Source: Blastocatellia bacterium
Lineage (GTDB): Bacteria; Acidobacteriota; Blastocatellia; HR10; J050
DNA: 64,000 nucleotides
Assembly: GCA_025054955.1 (NCBI GenBank)
Contig: JANWZE010000062.1
Span: forward strand, 1-64,000
Direction: 5' to 3'
This document shows, one piece after another, positions 45,604 through 54,301 of the stretch. Position 1 is the stretch's first letter; each line of letters begins with the position of its first letter. Both the position numbers and the translations under genes were made by a program. Below the pieces are notes generated by a model that searched no databases, was not told where the DNA came from, and saw only the letters and a list, made by a program, of their open reading frames with translations.

Positions 45604-47058
45604 TCAATTGCTTTCGGCGAGTAGACGTTCCAGATAAAGCGGCCGGACCAGCTGCGGCCGTGACGGCGGCAACGCATAGTCGGGCTGGAAACGAATTTCT
45701 ATTAGCTGTCCACCCTGAAACACCTTCTCGATCTCTCGTAAATGTCTTATGTTATCGAGCGGATTGGCTCTGACGACGAGCATATCGGCAATTTGACCGG
45801 GCTCAATCGAGCCGAGGTCACGACGGTTCAAAAACCGTGCGGCAGAATGAGTGGCCGCCCGCAACGCGTGGTATGGTTCCAATCCGGCGGCCACCAGACT
45901 TTCAAGTTCTCGGTGGAGCGTGATGCCCGGCACGCCATTGAGGTTGTCTGAGCCGGCTAGCACCAAGCCACCGGCCCGGTGGAATTCCCGCACGAAACGC
46001 TCCAGCCGCCGGTAGCCTTTCCGCATCATATCCATCTCCGCGCCGCGAAATGCTTCAAGGATTTTCTGCTCAACAGGCGCCTCAATCCAATGCCGCCGCA
46101 CCGACTCAGGGACATACGCGAGCGATGGATCGCGGGCATATTTGCTGTCTTCCTGACGCGCGAGCTCGGTATCCAACAAAATACGCCGGCGCACAGCCAG
46201 CGTGGGGATGAGCGCTACACGCTTTTCAACAAGCTTTTTGATGAGCGCCGTTTCCTTGGCCTTATCCATCTGTGAAAAACCGCGCAGATCTTCGAGGAAA
46301 ACGGCCAAGCCCTTGGCATCTGTCTTGACCTGTCCAGGCATTTTGGACGCCGCTCGCGCCACGCCGGTCGCGTGTTCAAGGCCGTCTAAACCGGATTGCG
46401 CGGCTTCCATCGCATCCGTTTTGCCAAGATGGCCCGTCACGGGAAGGTCGAGCGCATGAGCGGCCTTCGTTATCTCAGCTAGTTGGTCAGGCGTCACTTT
46501 GTGCCGGACCTTGATCGCCGTCACGCCCAACTGATGAAGCAATCGGACCGCCCGCTCAATATCCGATGAATTGGCTATGCCGATATGATGATCACCTTCA
46601 GGCGGCGAGGCATCTAGATTGTTGCCGACAAAGAAAAGACGCGGCCCGCGCAACTGACCCGCGACCTGCATTCGACTCAATGCGGAAATCCACTCGACAG
46701 GATTACCGAGATCTTTCACGCTGGTGATGCCGTGCGCCAAAAACAACTCGCCCTGCCACTCCCGATAATGCGTGTGCATGTCAATGAGTCCGGGCACGAC
46801 ATACATGCCGGCGGCTTCCACCACTTGCGCATCACGCGGCCATTTCACTTTTCCTGCGCGACCGACCGTTTTGATCCTGTCCCCCTCAATGACGACTACG
46901 CCGCCTCGAATAGGAGCTCGCCCCGTGCCATCAATCACCGTCGCGCCCGTGATGACTGTGACCTGAGGTCCGGTCGCAGCCGTCGTGAGCGTCAACACCA
47001 GCAGCGTGACGAAACACGCACACAGAGCGGCAGAGGCCATCGCTTTCTGCCGATTCAT
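45604..47058 (-). CDS. Secreted imidazolonepropionase-like amidohydrolase (RPxWLERQL-tail subfamily)
   Basis: 484 residues, signal peptide about 1-28. DMHTHYREWQGELFLAHGITS, TAIKVRHK (Lys), VTGHLGK, LEHATGV and LAGSDN complete the metal set, with Asn after the catalytic Asp where the paralogues have Thr. The tail runs DYALPPSRPQLVRPLYLERLL, a slight variant. GAAGGA precedes ATG 47056-47058. Encoded next to a tandem hydrolase and a small barrel protein, repeating the association seen at 11-14 kb and 28-32 kb. Confidence 0.86.
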   Translation of the reverse strand: MNRQKAMASAALCACFVTLLVLTLTTAATGPQVTVITGATVIDGTGRAPIRGGVVVIEGDRIKTVGRAGKVKWPRDAQVVEAAGMYVVPGLIDMHTHYREWQGELFLAHGITSVKDLGNPVEWISALSRMQVAGQLRGPRLFFVGNNLDASPPEGDHHIGIANSSDIERAVRLLHQLGVTAIKVRHKVTPDQLAEITKAAHALDLPVTGHLGKTDAMEAAQSGLDGLEHATGVARAASKMPGQVKTDAKGLAVFLEDLRGFSQMDKAKETALIKKLVEKRVALIPTLAVRRRILLDTELARQEDSKYARDPSLAYVPESVRRHWIEAPVEQKILEAFRGAEMDMMRKGYRRLERFVREFHRAGGLVLAGSDNLNGVPGITLHRELESLVAAGLEPYHALRAATHSAARFLNRRDLGSIEPGQIADMLVVRANPLDNIRHLREIEKVFQGGQLIEIRFQPDYALPPSRPQLVRPLYLERLLAESN

Positions 47059-47087
47059 TCCTTCGCGGTTATGGTGCATCGGTGTGG

Positions 47088-47543
47088 CTATTCCCTAGCT
47101 CCGGACGTGCTGGCAAATTCGTAGAGCACATCGCTTTTGACGATTTCCATCAACGCTTCGGCTTCCCGTTGAATATCCCGCCCCGGAAATTTCTCTTCGC
47201 AGATTTTCAACAACTCTGGAATGAGGTTGTCAAACGTCGCGAAGCCTTTCGCCTTCACGATGAGGATGTGCGAATATCCGACATTTGTCCCGAAATAAAC
47301 CGGATGCTCGTAAGCTGTCCAGCTTTCAATCACACCGGCTTTGACTGCCTCCTCCCACATCGGTTTAAAAACCTGGATGGCAAACTTTCGATACTCGCGA
47401 TCCCTGCCCGGTTTGGCCTGAACGAACGCGATGTGGTACAGGGGGCGGCTCTTCTCCTCAAAACCGACGCCTCGCTGAGCCTGAGATGGAATGAGTCCGC
47501 CGAAAATCAAGATGGTCACAAACGTTCCGAGTAGCTGTCTCAT
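47088..47543 (-). CDS. Small secreted protein, probable dimeric alpha+beta barrel
   Basis: 151 residues with signal peptide about 1-22. The mature part (LYHIAFVQAKPGRDREYRKF, VFKPMWEEAVKAGVIESW, GYSHILIVKAKGFATFDNL) has the beta-alpha-beta rhythm of ferredoxin-like barrels such as Dabb, GYD and EthD, but I cannot name the exact family. AGGAGGAGG precedes ATG 47541-47543. It sits between a tandem hydrolase and an amidohydrolase, like the other small barrels in this cluster. Confidence 0.68.
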   Translation of the reverse strand: MRQLLGTFVTILIFGGLIPSQAQRGVGFEEKSRPLYHIAFVQAKPGRDREYRKFAIQVFKPMWEEAVKAGVIESWTAYEHPVYFGTNVGYSHILIVKAKGFATFDNLIPELLKICEEKFPGRDIQREAEALMEIVKSDVLYEFASTSGARE

Positions 47544-47556
47544 GTCGCTCCTCCTC

Positions 47557-49047
47557 CTAGAATTTCGTTTCATTCAATCGCTCTTTGAACCACTGTACAA
47601 GCGTGGAGCCGAGCGTCACGTCAACCTCAAACAACGAGTAGCCTAACATGCCACCCGGATAGACGAGGATTTTGTTTCGACCGTTTCGGGCAACGAACTC
47701 CACAAATGCTTTCGACGACGCGCCGAACGCATCGCCGGTGACGAGTAGGACAGGTTGCTTAATGGCCGCTGCGATTTCGCAGTCACCAGCCAACTCATGC
47801 GGCTTCACCACCGGCGTGAGCATGGCGATGGCTTTCACCTGCGGAATCTCTCGAGCTGCGCTCAAAGCGAGCTTGGCGCCGAATGCTGTACCGAGAATGC
47901 CGATGCGTTCCCGATCAATGCCTGGCTGGGAAAGCAAAAATTTATATCCCTCCAGAACGTCGTTCAATGCCTCAGACATGGTCTCGACGGACATATCCAA
48001 CAAAGTTCCACGATTCGTACTCTGACCGATGCCACGCCAGTCCAAATTCAGCACAGCTATACCCTGTTTGACAAATGCGCGTTCAAGGTTGTAGTAGCTC
48101 ATGCGGTCGGAAAGCGCTGTCGGCAACAGGATGACACCAGGGACAAGTTGATCGGTACTAGTTCGATCCGGTAATCCCAGATGAGCATAAAGAATCCAAC
48201 CATCCTGCGTCTGAAGCATGACCTCGCCAATCGGCTCAGGGCGCCGCAGTGCATTGACAAGCCAGGCCCCGGCCCTAAAATCAATCGCTTGTTCGAGCGG
48301 TTGATTGGGATATTTGTTGCGCCACAGACTGCCCATCGCCAGACCGACGCCGAGTCCATCCTGAACCCAGATTTCGCTTGTCGAGGACGCCATCAGACGG
48401 TGCGCTCCGAGCAAACTGTCGAGGCTCGGCTTGTCTTCGCGACTAACGATGAACAACACGGATTTGTCCGAGTAAGCAGTCATAAGGGCTAATGCTTGTT
48501 CACTGAGACGGCCTGAAATGATGACAAAGGCTTTCACGCGCGCATCTCCAGCCGCTTCAATGATAGCTGGATCAGCGCTGAATCCTTCAGCCGCCACACC
48601 GATCTGCATCGCATTGACCTCCGGCTGTGCGGCTAGAAAATCAATGGCGGCTCTTACATCCAACCTCACCCGTTCGCGCTGCGCCGGCGAGAAAGCAGCA
48701 AAGGGAATTTGCCTCTTACTTTTCCCGCACCCGCGCCAATCAATTCGCAGCGTAACGAGTGACTCTTGAACCTTCACCCAACCAGGATATACAGCCCAAA
48801 CAATCTGCGTGTGCGTAGCACCGTGTAATAACAAGGCCGCCGGCCGCTTTTCTTCATGCCGCAAATTAACCGGGATCGTCAGCGTACCATAGATCGTCCA
48901 ATCGTCTTCGGTCTTGAATGAGATTTCTTTCTGTATAGCCTGAGGCGCTTGAATTATTTCTATAGACGAGTTCTGCGCAGACACCGGAGGTCCACCAGCA
49001 GTTGCGAGCCATACAAACATGAGGAAGGAGTAATAACTAAGCCCCAT
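47557..49047 (-). CDS. Secreted tandem alpha/beta-hydrolase-fold protein, no nucleophile
   Basis: 496 residues, signal peptide about 1-24. Domain 1: ISFKTEDDWTIYG, LLHGATH, DWRGCGKS, elbow A-E-G-F-S (Gly155 for Ser), IISGRLSEQ, acid candidate in SREDKPSL, Leu at the His position (GVGLAMG). Domain 2: TQDGWILYA, ALSDRMSYYNLERAF, DWRGIGQS, elbow G-T-A-F-G (Ala388 for Ser), GGMLGYSLF without His. Both triads are incomplete. It follows the ACS-type MFS gene by 12 bp and precedes the small barrel protein by 13 bp. Confidence 0.86.
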   Translation of the reverse strand: MGLSYYSFLMFVWLATAGGPPVSAQNSSIEIIQAPQAIQKEISFKTEDDWTIYGTLTIPVNLRHEEKRPAALLLHGATHTQIVWAVYPGWVKVQESLVTLRIDWRGCGKSKRQIPFAAFSPAQRERVRLDVRAAIDFLAAQPEVNAMQIGVAAEGFSADPAIIEAAGDARVKAFVIISGRLSEQALALMTAYSDKSVLFIVSREDKPSLDSLLGAHRLMASSTSEIWVQDGLGVGLAMGSLWRNKYPNQPLEQAIDFRAGAWLVNALRRPEPIGEVMLQTQDGWILYAHLGLPDRTSTDQLVPGVILLPTALSDRMSYYNLERAFVKQGIAVLNLDWRGIGQSTNRGTLLDMSVETMSEALNDVLEGYKFLLSQPGIDRERIGILGTAFGAKLALSAAREIPQVKAIAMLTPVVKPHELAGDCEIAAAIKQPVLLVTGDAFGASSKAFVEFVARNGRNKILVYPGGMLGYSLFEVDVTLGSTLVQWFKERLNETKF

Positions 49048-49059
49048 ATATCCACCATA

Positions 49060-50382
49060 CTATTCTAGGGTTGATTCACCCAGCGCCACTGATTGTGTTG
49101 CCGTCCGTTGTTTCGCCTGAGATTCAGGTATAACCAAGAAATAGAAAATGGCGAATGCCACGACTGCCATGGCAGCCGCGACCAGAAAGGGCAATGCCCA
49201 GTTACCGGTGGCTCTGTAAATATACCCGGCTGTTGATGGACCGAACATGCCACCGAAATTTCCTGCGCATGTCATCACTCCGGAAATCGCCCCAACCAGC
49301 TTGGGATCGAGCTCCAGCGGAACACCCCAGTAGCCACCGGTGGCGAGATTAATAATGCATAGGTAGGCAGCAAAACAGGCGACCGACACGCTGCCTGATG
49401 GCACCAGCACAGCAGCAACCAAAAACGGCACGCCCAGGATGATACACATTGCCGGTCCTTTGATGCGGGCAATGTGTGGCTGAAAACCTCGCCGCAACAG
49501 TTGATCTGATAGCACGCCACCACTCACCAAACCGATAAAGCTGGCCGCCGTCGGAATCATGCCGATCCAACTCATTTGCTGTAATGTGAACCCACGGCCT
49601 TTGACCAGATATGTCGGCAGCCACAACATGATCATCCACACACCAAACACGAGACACATGTACGATAACGACAGCATGAGCACGGGGCGCGACCTGAGGA
49701 TGCCCCATGGAGAAACCATTTCGGTTGTACGACGTGGGATGACATGCTCCTGAATCATTTTCAACTCAGCCTGACTGATGCGCGGGTGCTCGGTCGGATG
49801 ATTGGTGGCCATCAGTAACCAAGCAACCATCCATACCACACCGATGGCTGCATTAACGTAAAACACCATCGGCCAGGAAAACGCCTGCACCATCCAGATG
49901 GTGAACGGATAGGCAATAGCTTGCCCCAAATATGAACCGGAGAGACTGATTGTTTGTGCCCGGCTGTACTCGTGCCGAGGAATCCAACGAGCATTGAACG
50001 AAGCATAGGCCGGGAAGCTCACTGACTCGAATGCGCCAACCAAAAAACGAATGACTAACATCAACCCAAAGGCCATCGCGCCAAGCGGAGTGAGCGCAGT
50101 AAACAGCGAAAAAAACAGGCAGGACAATGCAATTACTTTCTTGGCATTCCAACGGTCAGCGATCAAACCGCCAGGAAACTGAAACAGCGTGTAGCCGGCG
50201 AGAAAAGCTGAGAAAATCAGACCAAACTTCGCCTCATCCCAACCGAGCGCCGGCATCATGACCGGTGCAGCAACGGAGATGTTCACCCGATCAGCAAAGT
50301 TAATCATTGCACCGATGGTGAGCAATCCAACCAATCGGTACCGCACAGGCCATTTCGGTTTGTGGGGATTTGGTTCGGTCAT
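49060..50382 (-). CDS. MFS transporter, ACS (anion:cation symporter)-like
   Basis: 440 residues with 12 membrane segments. The first segment INFADRVNISVAAPVM is the ACS-family signature; also FSAFLAGYTLFQFPGGLIADRWNAKKV and GAFESVSFPAYASFNARWIP. ACS members import organic anions such as hexuronates, phthalates and small aromatic acids. It is unrelated in detail to the four OFA-like copies. ATG 50380-50382 is the start; the upstream in-frame codon is TTG. It lies 54 bp after the amidohydrolase at 50437. Confidence 0.87.
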   Translation of the reverse strand: MTEPNPHKPKWPVRYRLVGLLTIGAMINFADRVNISVAAPVMMPALGWDEAKFGLIFSAFLAGYTLFQFPGGLIADRWNAKKVIALSCLFFSLFTALTPLGAMAFGLMLVIRFLVGAFESVSFPAYASFNARWIPRHEYSRAQTISLSGSYLGQAIAYPFTIWMVQAFSWPMVFYVNAAIGVVWMVAWLLMATNHPTEHPRISQAELKMIQEHVIPRRTTEMVSPWGILRSRPVLMLSLSYMCLVFGVWMIMLWLPTYLVKGRGFTLQQMSWIGMIPTAASFIGLVSGGVLSDQLLRRGFQPHIARIKGPAMCIILGVPFLVAAVLVPSGSVSVACFAAYLCIINLATGGYWGVPLELDPKLVGAISGVMTCAGNFGGMFGPSTAGYIYRATGNWALPFLVAAAMAVVAFAIFYFLVIPESQAKQRTATQSVALGESTLE

Positions 50383-50436
50383 ACAATAGGTCAATAAATC
50401 AGTGGAGCTGCGACCTTTCCTCCCGCCTCTTGCTTG

Positions 50437-51897
50437 CTACATCTTACCTCTGGCTTCCCTCTTCAATTGCTGTTCAAGCCACACAGGCCGCTCTAGTTGG
50501 GGCCTGGGAATCGGCATGGCGTAATCCGGGTTATAGCTCGTATCAACCTCCTTCCCATTTTTGATCACCAATTCAACCTGCTGAATATTTTTAATATCGT
50601 CCAGCGGATTGCTTTTCACGATAATCAGGTCGGCGAACTTGCCGGCCGCAATGGTCCCCAATTCCTTCTCTTTTCGCAAAAACTCCGCATTACCTTGCGT
50701 CGTCATTCGGATGACCTCTCCCGGCGATAGTCCCAACTCAACCATCATTTCCATCTCTCGATGCAAACTCCGCCCCGGCACCATGACACTGGTTGAACTG
50801 CCCACGAGTAGCTTCCCACCAGCGTCATGGAATTGTTTCAAGAACCGGCTCATATTCCGATAGGCGCGGCGGAACCGGTCTCGTTCCTCCGGGCTTTTGG
50901 GCTCAAACAGCACGGAGGTTCGCCATAACTTTCTCACTTCGTCCGGCACGTAGCGCAGGTTTTCATTTCTGGCGAACATTGCATCTTCCTGCGCATACGC
51001 TTGGCGGTGGTCGGAAGCTATTCGGAAGTACGTCACCAGCGTCGGCTGAATGGCTACTTTTTTTTCAACCAGCAATCTGATCAGCCGGGCGAAATTCTCC
51101 GGTTTCATTTCAGCCATCTCATTGAGGTCGTCATAATAGCCGGTGAGCTCGTTCTCTGGTTCTCGGTCCTGAATAAACTCGGCGTTTGGCCCGGTCGAAC
51201 GCGCCACGCCGGTGGAGTGTTCAAGCGCATCAATGCCGGCCAACGCCGCCTGTATGGCTCCCAGACGACGTATGTGACCTGTAACGCGCAAGCCGAGTTT
51301 GTGAGCTTCATCAGCGACGACGCGCAATAACTCCAGGGTAATCTGCTGATGAACTTTGATTGCAATGGCGCCGTTTTCTTTCAGCAGGCGAACTGCACGG
51401 CGGGCCATCTGCGGACTCTCCAAACCAATATGATGATCTCTCAGGGCTGGAGGCGCTGTCAGACTATTGCCGGTATAGAACAGCCGCGGCCCTCTGACCA
51501 AACCCTCATCCAAAGCGGCACTCAACGCTTTCAACCATTCCACCGGATTGCCAGTGTCTTTGACTGTGGTCACGCCGTGCGCCAACGTTAATTCACCGTG
51601 CCATGCATCATAATGCACGTGCCCATCAATGAGTCCAGGCAGAATGAATTTGCCATCCGCCCGAATGACGCGGGCGGCCTTCGGATATGCGATGCTCCCC
51701 TTTCTGCCCACTGCCGCAATTTTGTTTCTGTGTACTACCACGACGGCGTTCTCCATGACGGGGCCGCCCGTGCCATCAATCAACGTGCCGCCTTCGATAA
51801 CGATGGGATGCGGCCGATCTCCGCCAGTCTCTACCTGCTGAAAACTAAGAATTAGCGTGAGACTGACAAATGAGACTATGCCCTGTGAGGTTCTCAT
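50437..51897 (-). CDS. Secreted imidazolonepropionase-like amidohydrolase (RPxWLERQL-tail subfamily)
   Basis: 486 residues, signal peptide about 1-24. DGHVHYDAWHGELTLAHGVTT, IAIKVHQQ (Lys), VTGHIRR and LEHSTGV are in place. At the catalytic Asp the sequence is LLVGSSTSVMVPG: Ser occupies the position where the other paralogues have Asp (AGSD), so activity is doubtful or altered. The tail PRPQLERPVWLEQQL is the subfamily mark. It is followed by an MFS gene and preceded 6 nt upstream by a Dabb gene. Confidence 0.84.
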   Translation of the reverse strand: MRTSQGIVSFVSLTLILSFQQVETGGDRPHPIVIEGGTLIDGTGGPVMENAVVVVHRNKIAAVGRKGSIAYPKAARVIRADGKFILPGLIDGHVHYDAWHGELTLAHGVTTVKDTGNPVEWLKALSAALDEGLVRGPRLFYTGNSLTAPPALRDHHIGLESPQMARRAVRLLKENGAIAIKVHQQITLELLRVVADEAHKLGLRVTGHIRRLGAIQAALAGIDALEHSTGVARSTGPNAEFIQDREPENELTGYYDDLNEMAEMKPENFARLIRLLVEKKVAIQPTLVTYFRIASDHRQAYAQEDAMFARNENLRYVPDEVRKLWRTSVLFEPKSPEERDRFRRAYRNMSRFLKQFHDAGGKLLVGSSTSVMVPGRSLHREMEMMVELGLSPGEVIRMTTQGNAEFLRKEKELGTIAAGKFADLIIVKSNPLDDIKNIQQVELVIKNGKEVDTSYNPDYAMPIPRPQLERPVWLEQQLKREARGKM

Positions 51898-51903
51898 CCA
51901 ATT

Positions 51904-52299
51904 TTATTCCTCGCACAAATCGGTGATCTGCGATTGCGCGATGAGGTGAACGTACTTGTTATGTGTACCGCGATGGCCTTCATCCTGACGATATCGCTTC
52001 AAAGCCGCTTCATCGTCGAAATCCATCGAGATGCCATATTGAAAGGCGGCGTTCTGATTGATCTGCGGGCCAGCTACCACATGGCGGACGCCTTCGATCT
52101 GCGTAATGTTGGCTTTGACCTCGCGAATAATTTGTTGAATCTGAGCCGGCGATGTATTGGGTTTGAAATTAAGCAAAATCGTACGGCGTATCTTTTTACT
52201 GCCGGCTGAGGTTGTTGCCGTCGTCGCCCAACTTCCGAGCAACGCGCCAATCAACACGGCTACAACGACGAATGCAAGAGACAGTTTTTGTTGCGTCAT
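51904..52299 (-). CDS. Secreted Dabb-type alpha/beta barrel protein
   Basis: 131 residues, signal peptide or anchor about 1-27. Barrel motifs: IRRTILLNFKPNTSPAQ, ANITQIEGVRHVVAGPQ, FQYGISMDFDDEAALKRY, THNKYVHLIAQSQITDL. Clear paralogue of 16635-17018 (same FxYGISxDF strand). GAGGAG precedes ATG 52297-52299. It stands between a SnoaL-type gene and an amidohydrolase in a tight run. Confidence 0.86.
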   Translation of the reverse strand: MTQQKLSLAFVVVAVLIGALLGSWATTATTSAGSKKIRRTILLNFKPNTSPAQIQQIIREVKANITQIEGVRHVVAGPQINQNAAFQYGISMDFDDEAALKRYRQDEGHRGTHNKYVHLIAQSQITDLCEE

Positions 52300-52319
52300 G
52301 GATCTCCTCAGATATTGAA

Positions 52320-52796
52320 CTAACTGGGCTTGGTCACCCGCGAACTGTGAAAGTGAATGAGCGTCCACCGGCCATTCTTCCTGACGAACACATCAGTTTG
52401 CTTGCCTTCATACGCGTACAGCTTGCCGCCTTCGGCTTCCCCAGTTTCGATGAAGTGATACGTCACTACCGCCGCATCGCCAACGATCTGCACGCGCGGT
52501 TGAACCTTGTACAGACCCGTGGCAGTCGAGTATTTGTAGAACGTCTTCAATCCATCTTCAACCGTTTTGCGGTCGTCGAGGCGATATGGATTGGAAGCGT
52601 GGAATGCGCTCAATTCTTCATCAACGCTCCGAAAAAAGGCCGCCATGTCCTTGTTTAGGTAGGCAGAGGTCATGCGACTCTCAATGTCCAAAAGCTCTTT
52701 CTCGGGGCGGTTTTGACTCACCGTGCCCACTTGTTCGACGGCCAGCCCTAGCACAAACAGCAACATTGAAACGAGCGAACGTGTGATTTTTTTCAT
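52320..52796 (-). CDS. Secreted SnoaL/DUF4440-like protein
   Basis: 158 residues, signal peptide about 1-28. NTF2-like cone: IESRMTSAYLNKDMAAFFRSVDEELSAF, VQIVGDAAVVTYHFIETG, EGKQTDVFVRKNGRWTLIHFHSS. The last strand is the DUF4440/SnoaL hallmark. Proteins of this fold act as isomerases, cyclases or ligand binders, and some have no known reaction. AAGGAG precedes ATG 52794-52796. Related in fold to the N-terminal domain of the kelch fusion at 39575. Confidence 0.86.
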   Translation of the reverse strand: MKKITRSLVSMLLFVLGLAVEQVGTVSQNRPEKELLDIESRMTSAYLNKDMAAFFRSVDEELSAFHASNPYRLDDRKTVEDGLKTFYKYSTATGLYKVQPRVQIVGDAAVVTYHFIETGEAEGGKLYAYEGKQTDVFVRKNGRWTLIHFHSSRVTKPS

Positions 52797-52818
52797 CAGA
52801 TTCTCCTTGCTCACATTG

Positions 52819-54294
52819 TTATGCAGGCCATCCATCGCGCTGATGAAGGTGACTGAGGAACTCACGCCGTGTCCGCGGGCCATGGGTACTGAAACTCGGT
52901 TGAGGGTTTTCCATGTAGGCTATTTTGGTCTTCTCTACCTGGTCACGGCGAATTCTCTTCAGTATCTTTTTCGGATCAATGCCGTAAGGAACGGTCGCAT
53001 TCAGACCGAAGACCTTAGCTTTGATTTCCTTGGTCAGTGCCGGGTAGCCGTATCGTTCTTGAAACTCCTGCGAAATCTGGAACGCCCGGAACGCCTGAAT
53101 CTGATCCTGCGGCGAGCCGAACCAGATCGAATCCGTTCCCCATAAGACTCTGTCCTCACCGACAAACCTGAGCAGCTTGCCGATGACGTGAGCGGCCGCC
53201 GCCGGATTCTTCATCACCTGACGCCAGGTGCTTCCAAGTTCGGCATAAACATTGGCATTGGGGGGAATTCCGTGATCGTGGAGCGATTTGATGAGTGCGT
53301 CAATGCCTTTGGCCGTGTTGGGGTCATACGGACCTTCTGGTACTGACGGCTCAAACCCTGAATGGTAGACAATAAAAGTGACGTCCGGGAACATTTTGGC
53401 AACTGCGCCGATGTCGCGAGGGCTAGCGTAATCAAATGTGAAGCCAGGCAAAGAGAGCCCCTTATGAGCGCAAATGATCTTGACGCCAAGTTCACGGGCC
53501 TTCTCAATGAAGGGTATACCGATGGTCGGATCGTCCAGCCACCATCCTGTTTTCTTATCGGGACCCCACGGCGTATAGACTTTCCACGCCTTGATCTTCC
53601 ATTGTTCGACCAGTCGTTGCATGGCCTCCAGTTGCGCCTTCTTCGGCTCGAGATTGGGCAGCGCCAGACCGTGAATCTGCAAGCGCGGTGAGCCATCTAA
53701 CTTTTCGACGACAGCACGGGTGGCATCAGCTTCTTCAGTTGTCAGCGGCACATCAGCGAACACGGGCGGCACAGCACTTAAGACAGCCATCGCCGTATCA
53801 CTATCGAGGAAAAGTTCCTTGATATAATGATCACGGGTCAGACAGTTGGCTGGGTCCGATTCGCCACATTTGGTTTGTCCAAAATAACTCATAAAATCAA
53901 CAAACTCCTGATTCCGCTTGAGCCATTCACCACTAGGCCTGATGTGGTGTGTCTGGACATCAAAGATGAACTCATCCCCGGCCACCACAGTCGCCGCTGC
54001 TTCCGGGTCAAGCGCCATGTCCGGACTGACATCGAAGAATCCGCCGGTATTGCCCCGATGCGCAAATACCTGGTTCATGCAGAGCATCGTGGTCGCCACG
54101 CCGCATGCACTCATCAAAAACCGTCGTCGCGACCAGCCAAGCCGCCGCGCATTGGTTTCGGCTTGCTCCATTGCCAAGGACTTCACCAACTGGACGTCAG
54201 GGTGAAGGGGCACAGGATGGTACTCACCATTGGAAGTGGCGTCGAGTTTAAGAGGCAACCTCGGTTCTGGTTCAAACCGCGATTTTCGGGGCAT
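52819..54294 (-). CDS. Tat-exported amidohydrolase_2-like protein with long N-terminal extension
   Basis: 491 residues. A twin-arginine motif, WSRRRFLMSA, is placed unusually deep (54-63) after a hydrophilic lead of about 50 residues and followed by a hydrophobic stretch. The catalytic domain has FDVQTHHIRP, IICAHKGLSLPG, FIVYHSGFEP and VLWGTDSIWFG, the amidohydrolase_2 metal pattern. The long lead is probably a Tat N-region, although a cytoplasmic domain ahead of an anchor cannot be excluded. ATG 54292-54294 follows GAGGAACC. It lies 7 nt after the TonB receptor stop, so the two are likely one unit. Confidence 0.82.
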   Translation of the reverse strand: MPRKSRFEPEPRLPLKLDATSNGEYHPVPLHPDVQLVKSLAMEQAETNARRLGWSRRRFLMSACGVATTMLCMNQVFAHRGNTGGFFDVSPDMALDPEAAATVVAGDEFIFDVQTHHIRPSGEWLKRNQEFVDFMSYFGQTKCGESDPANCLTRDHYIKELFLDSDTAMAVLSAVPPVFADVPLTTEEADATRAVVEKLDGSPRLQIHGLALPNLEPKKAQLEAMQRLVEQWKIKAWKVYTPWGPDKKTGWWLDDPTIGIPFIEKARELGVKIICAHKGLSLPGFTFDYASPRDIGAVAKMFPDVTFIVYHSGFEPSVPEGPYDPNTAKGIDALIKSLHDHGIPPNANVYAELGSTWRQVMKNPAAAAHVIGKLLRFVGEDRVLWGTDSIWFGSPQDQIQAFRAFQISQEFQERYGYPALTKEIKAKVFGLNATVPYGIDPKKILKRIRRDQVEKTKIAYMENPQPSFSTHGPRTRREFLSHLHQRDGWPA

Positions 54295-54301
54295 AGGTTC
54301 C

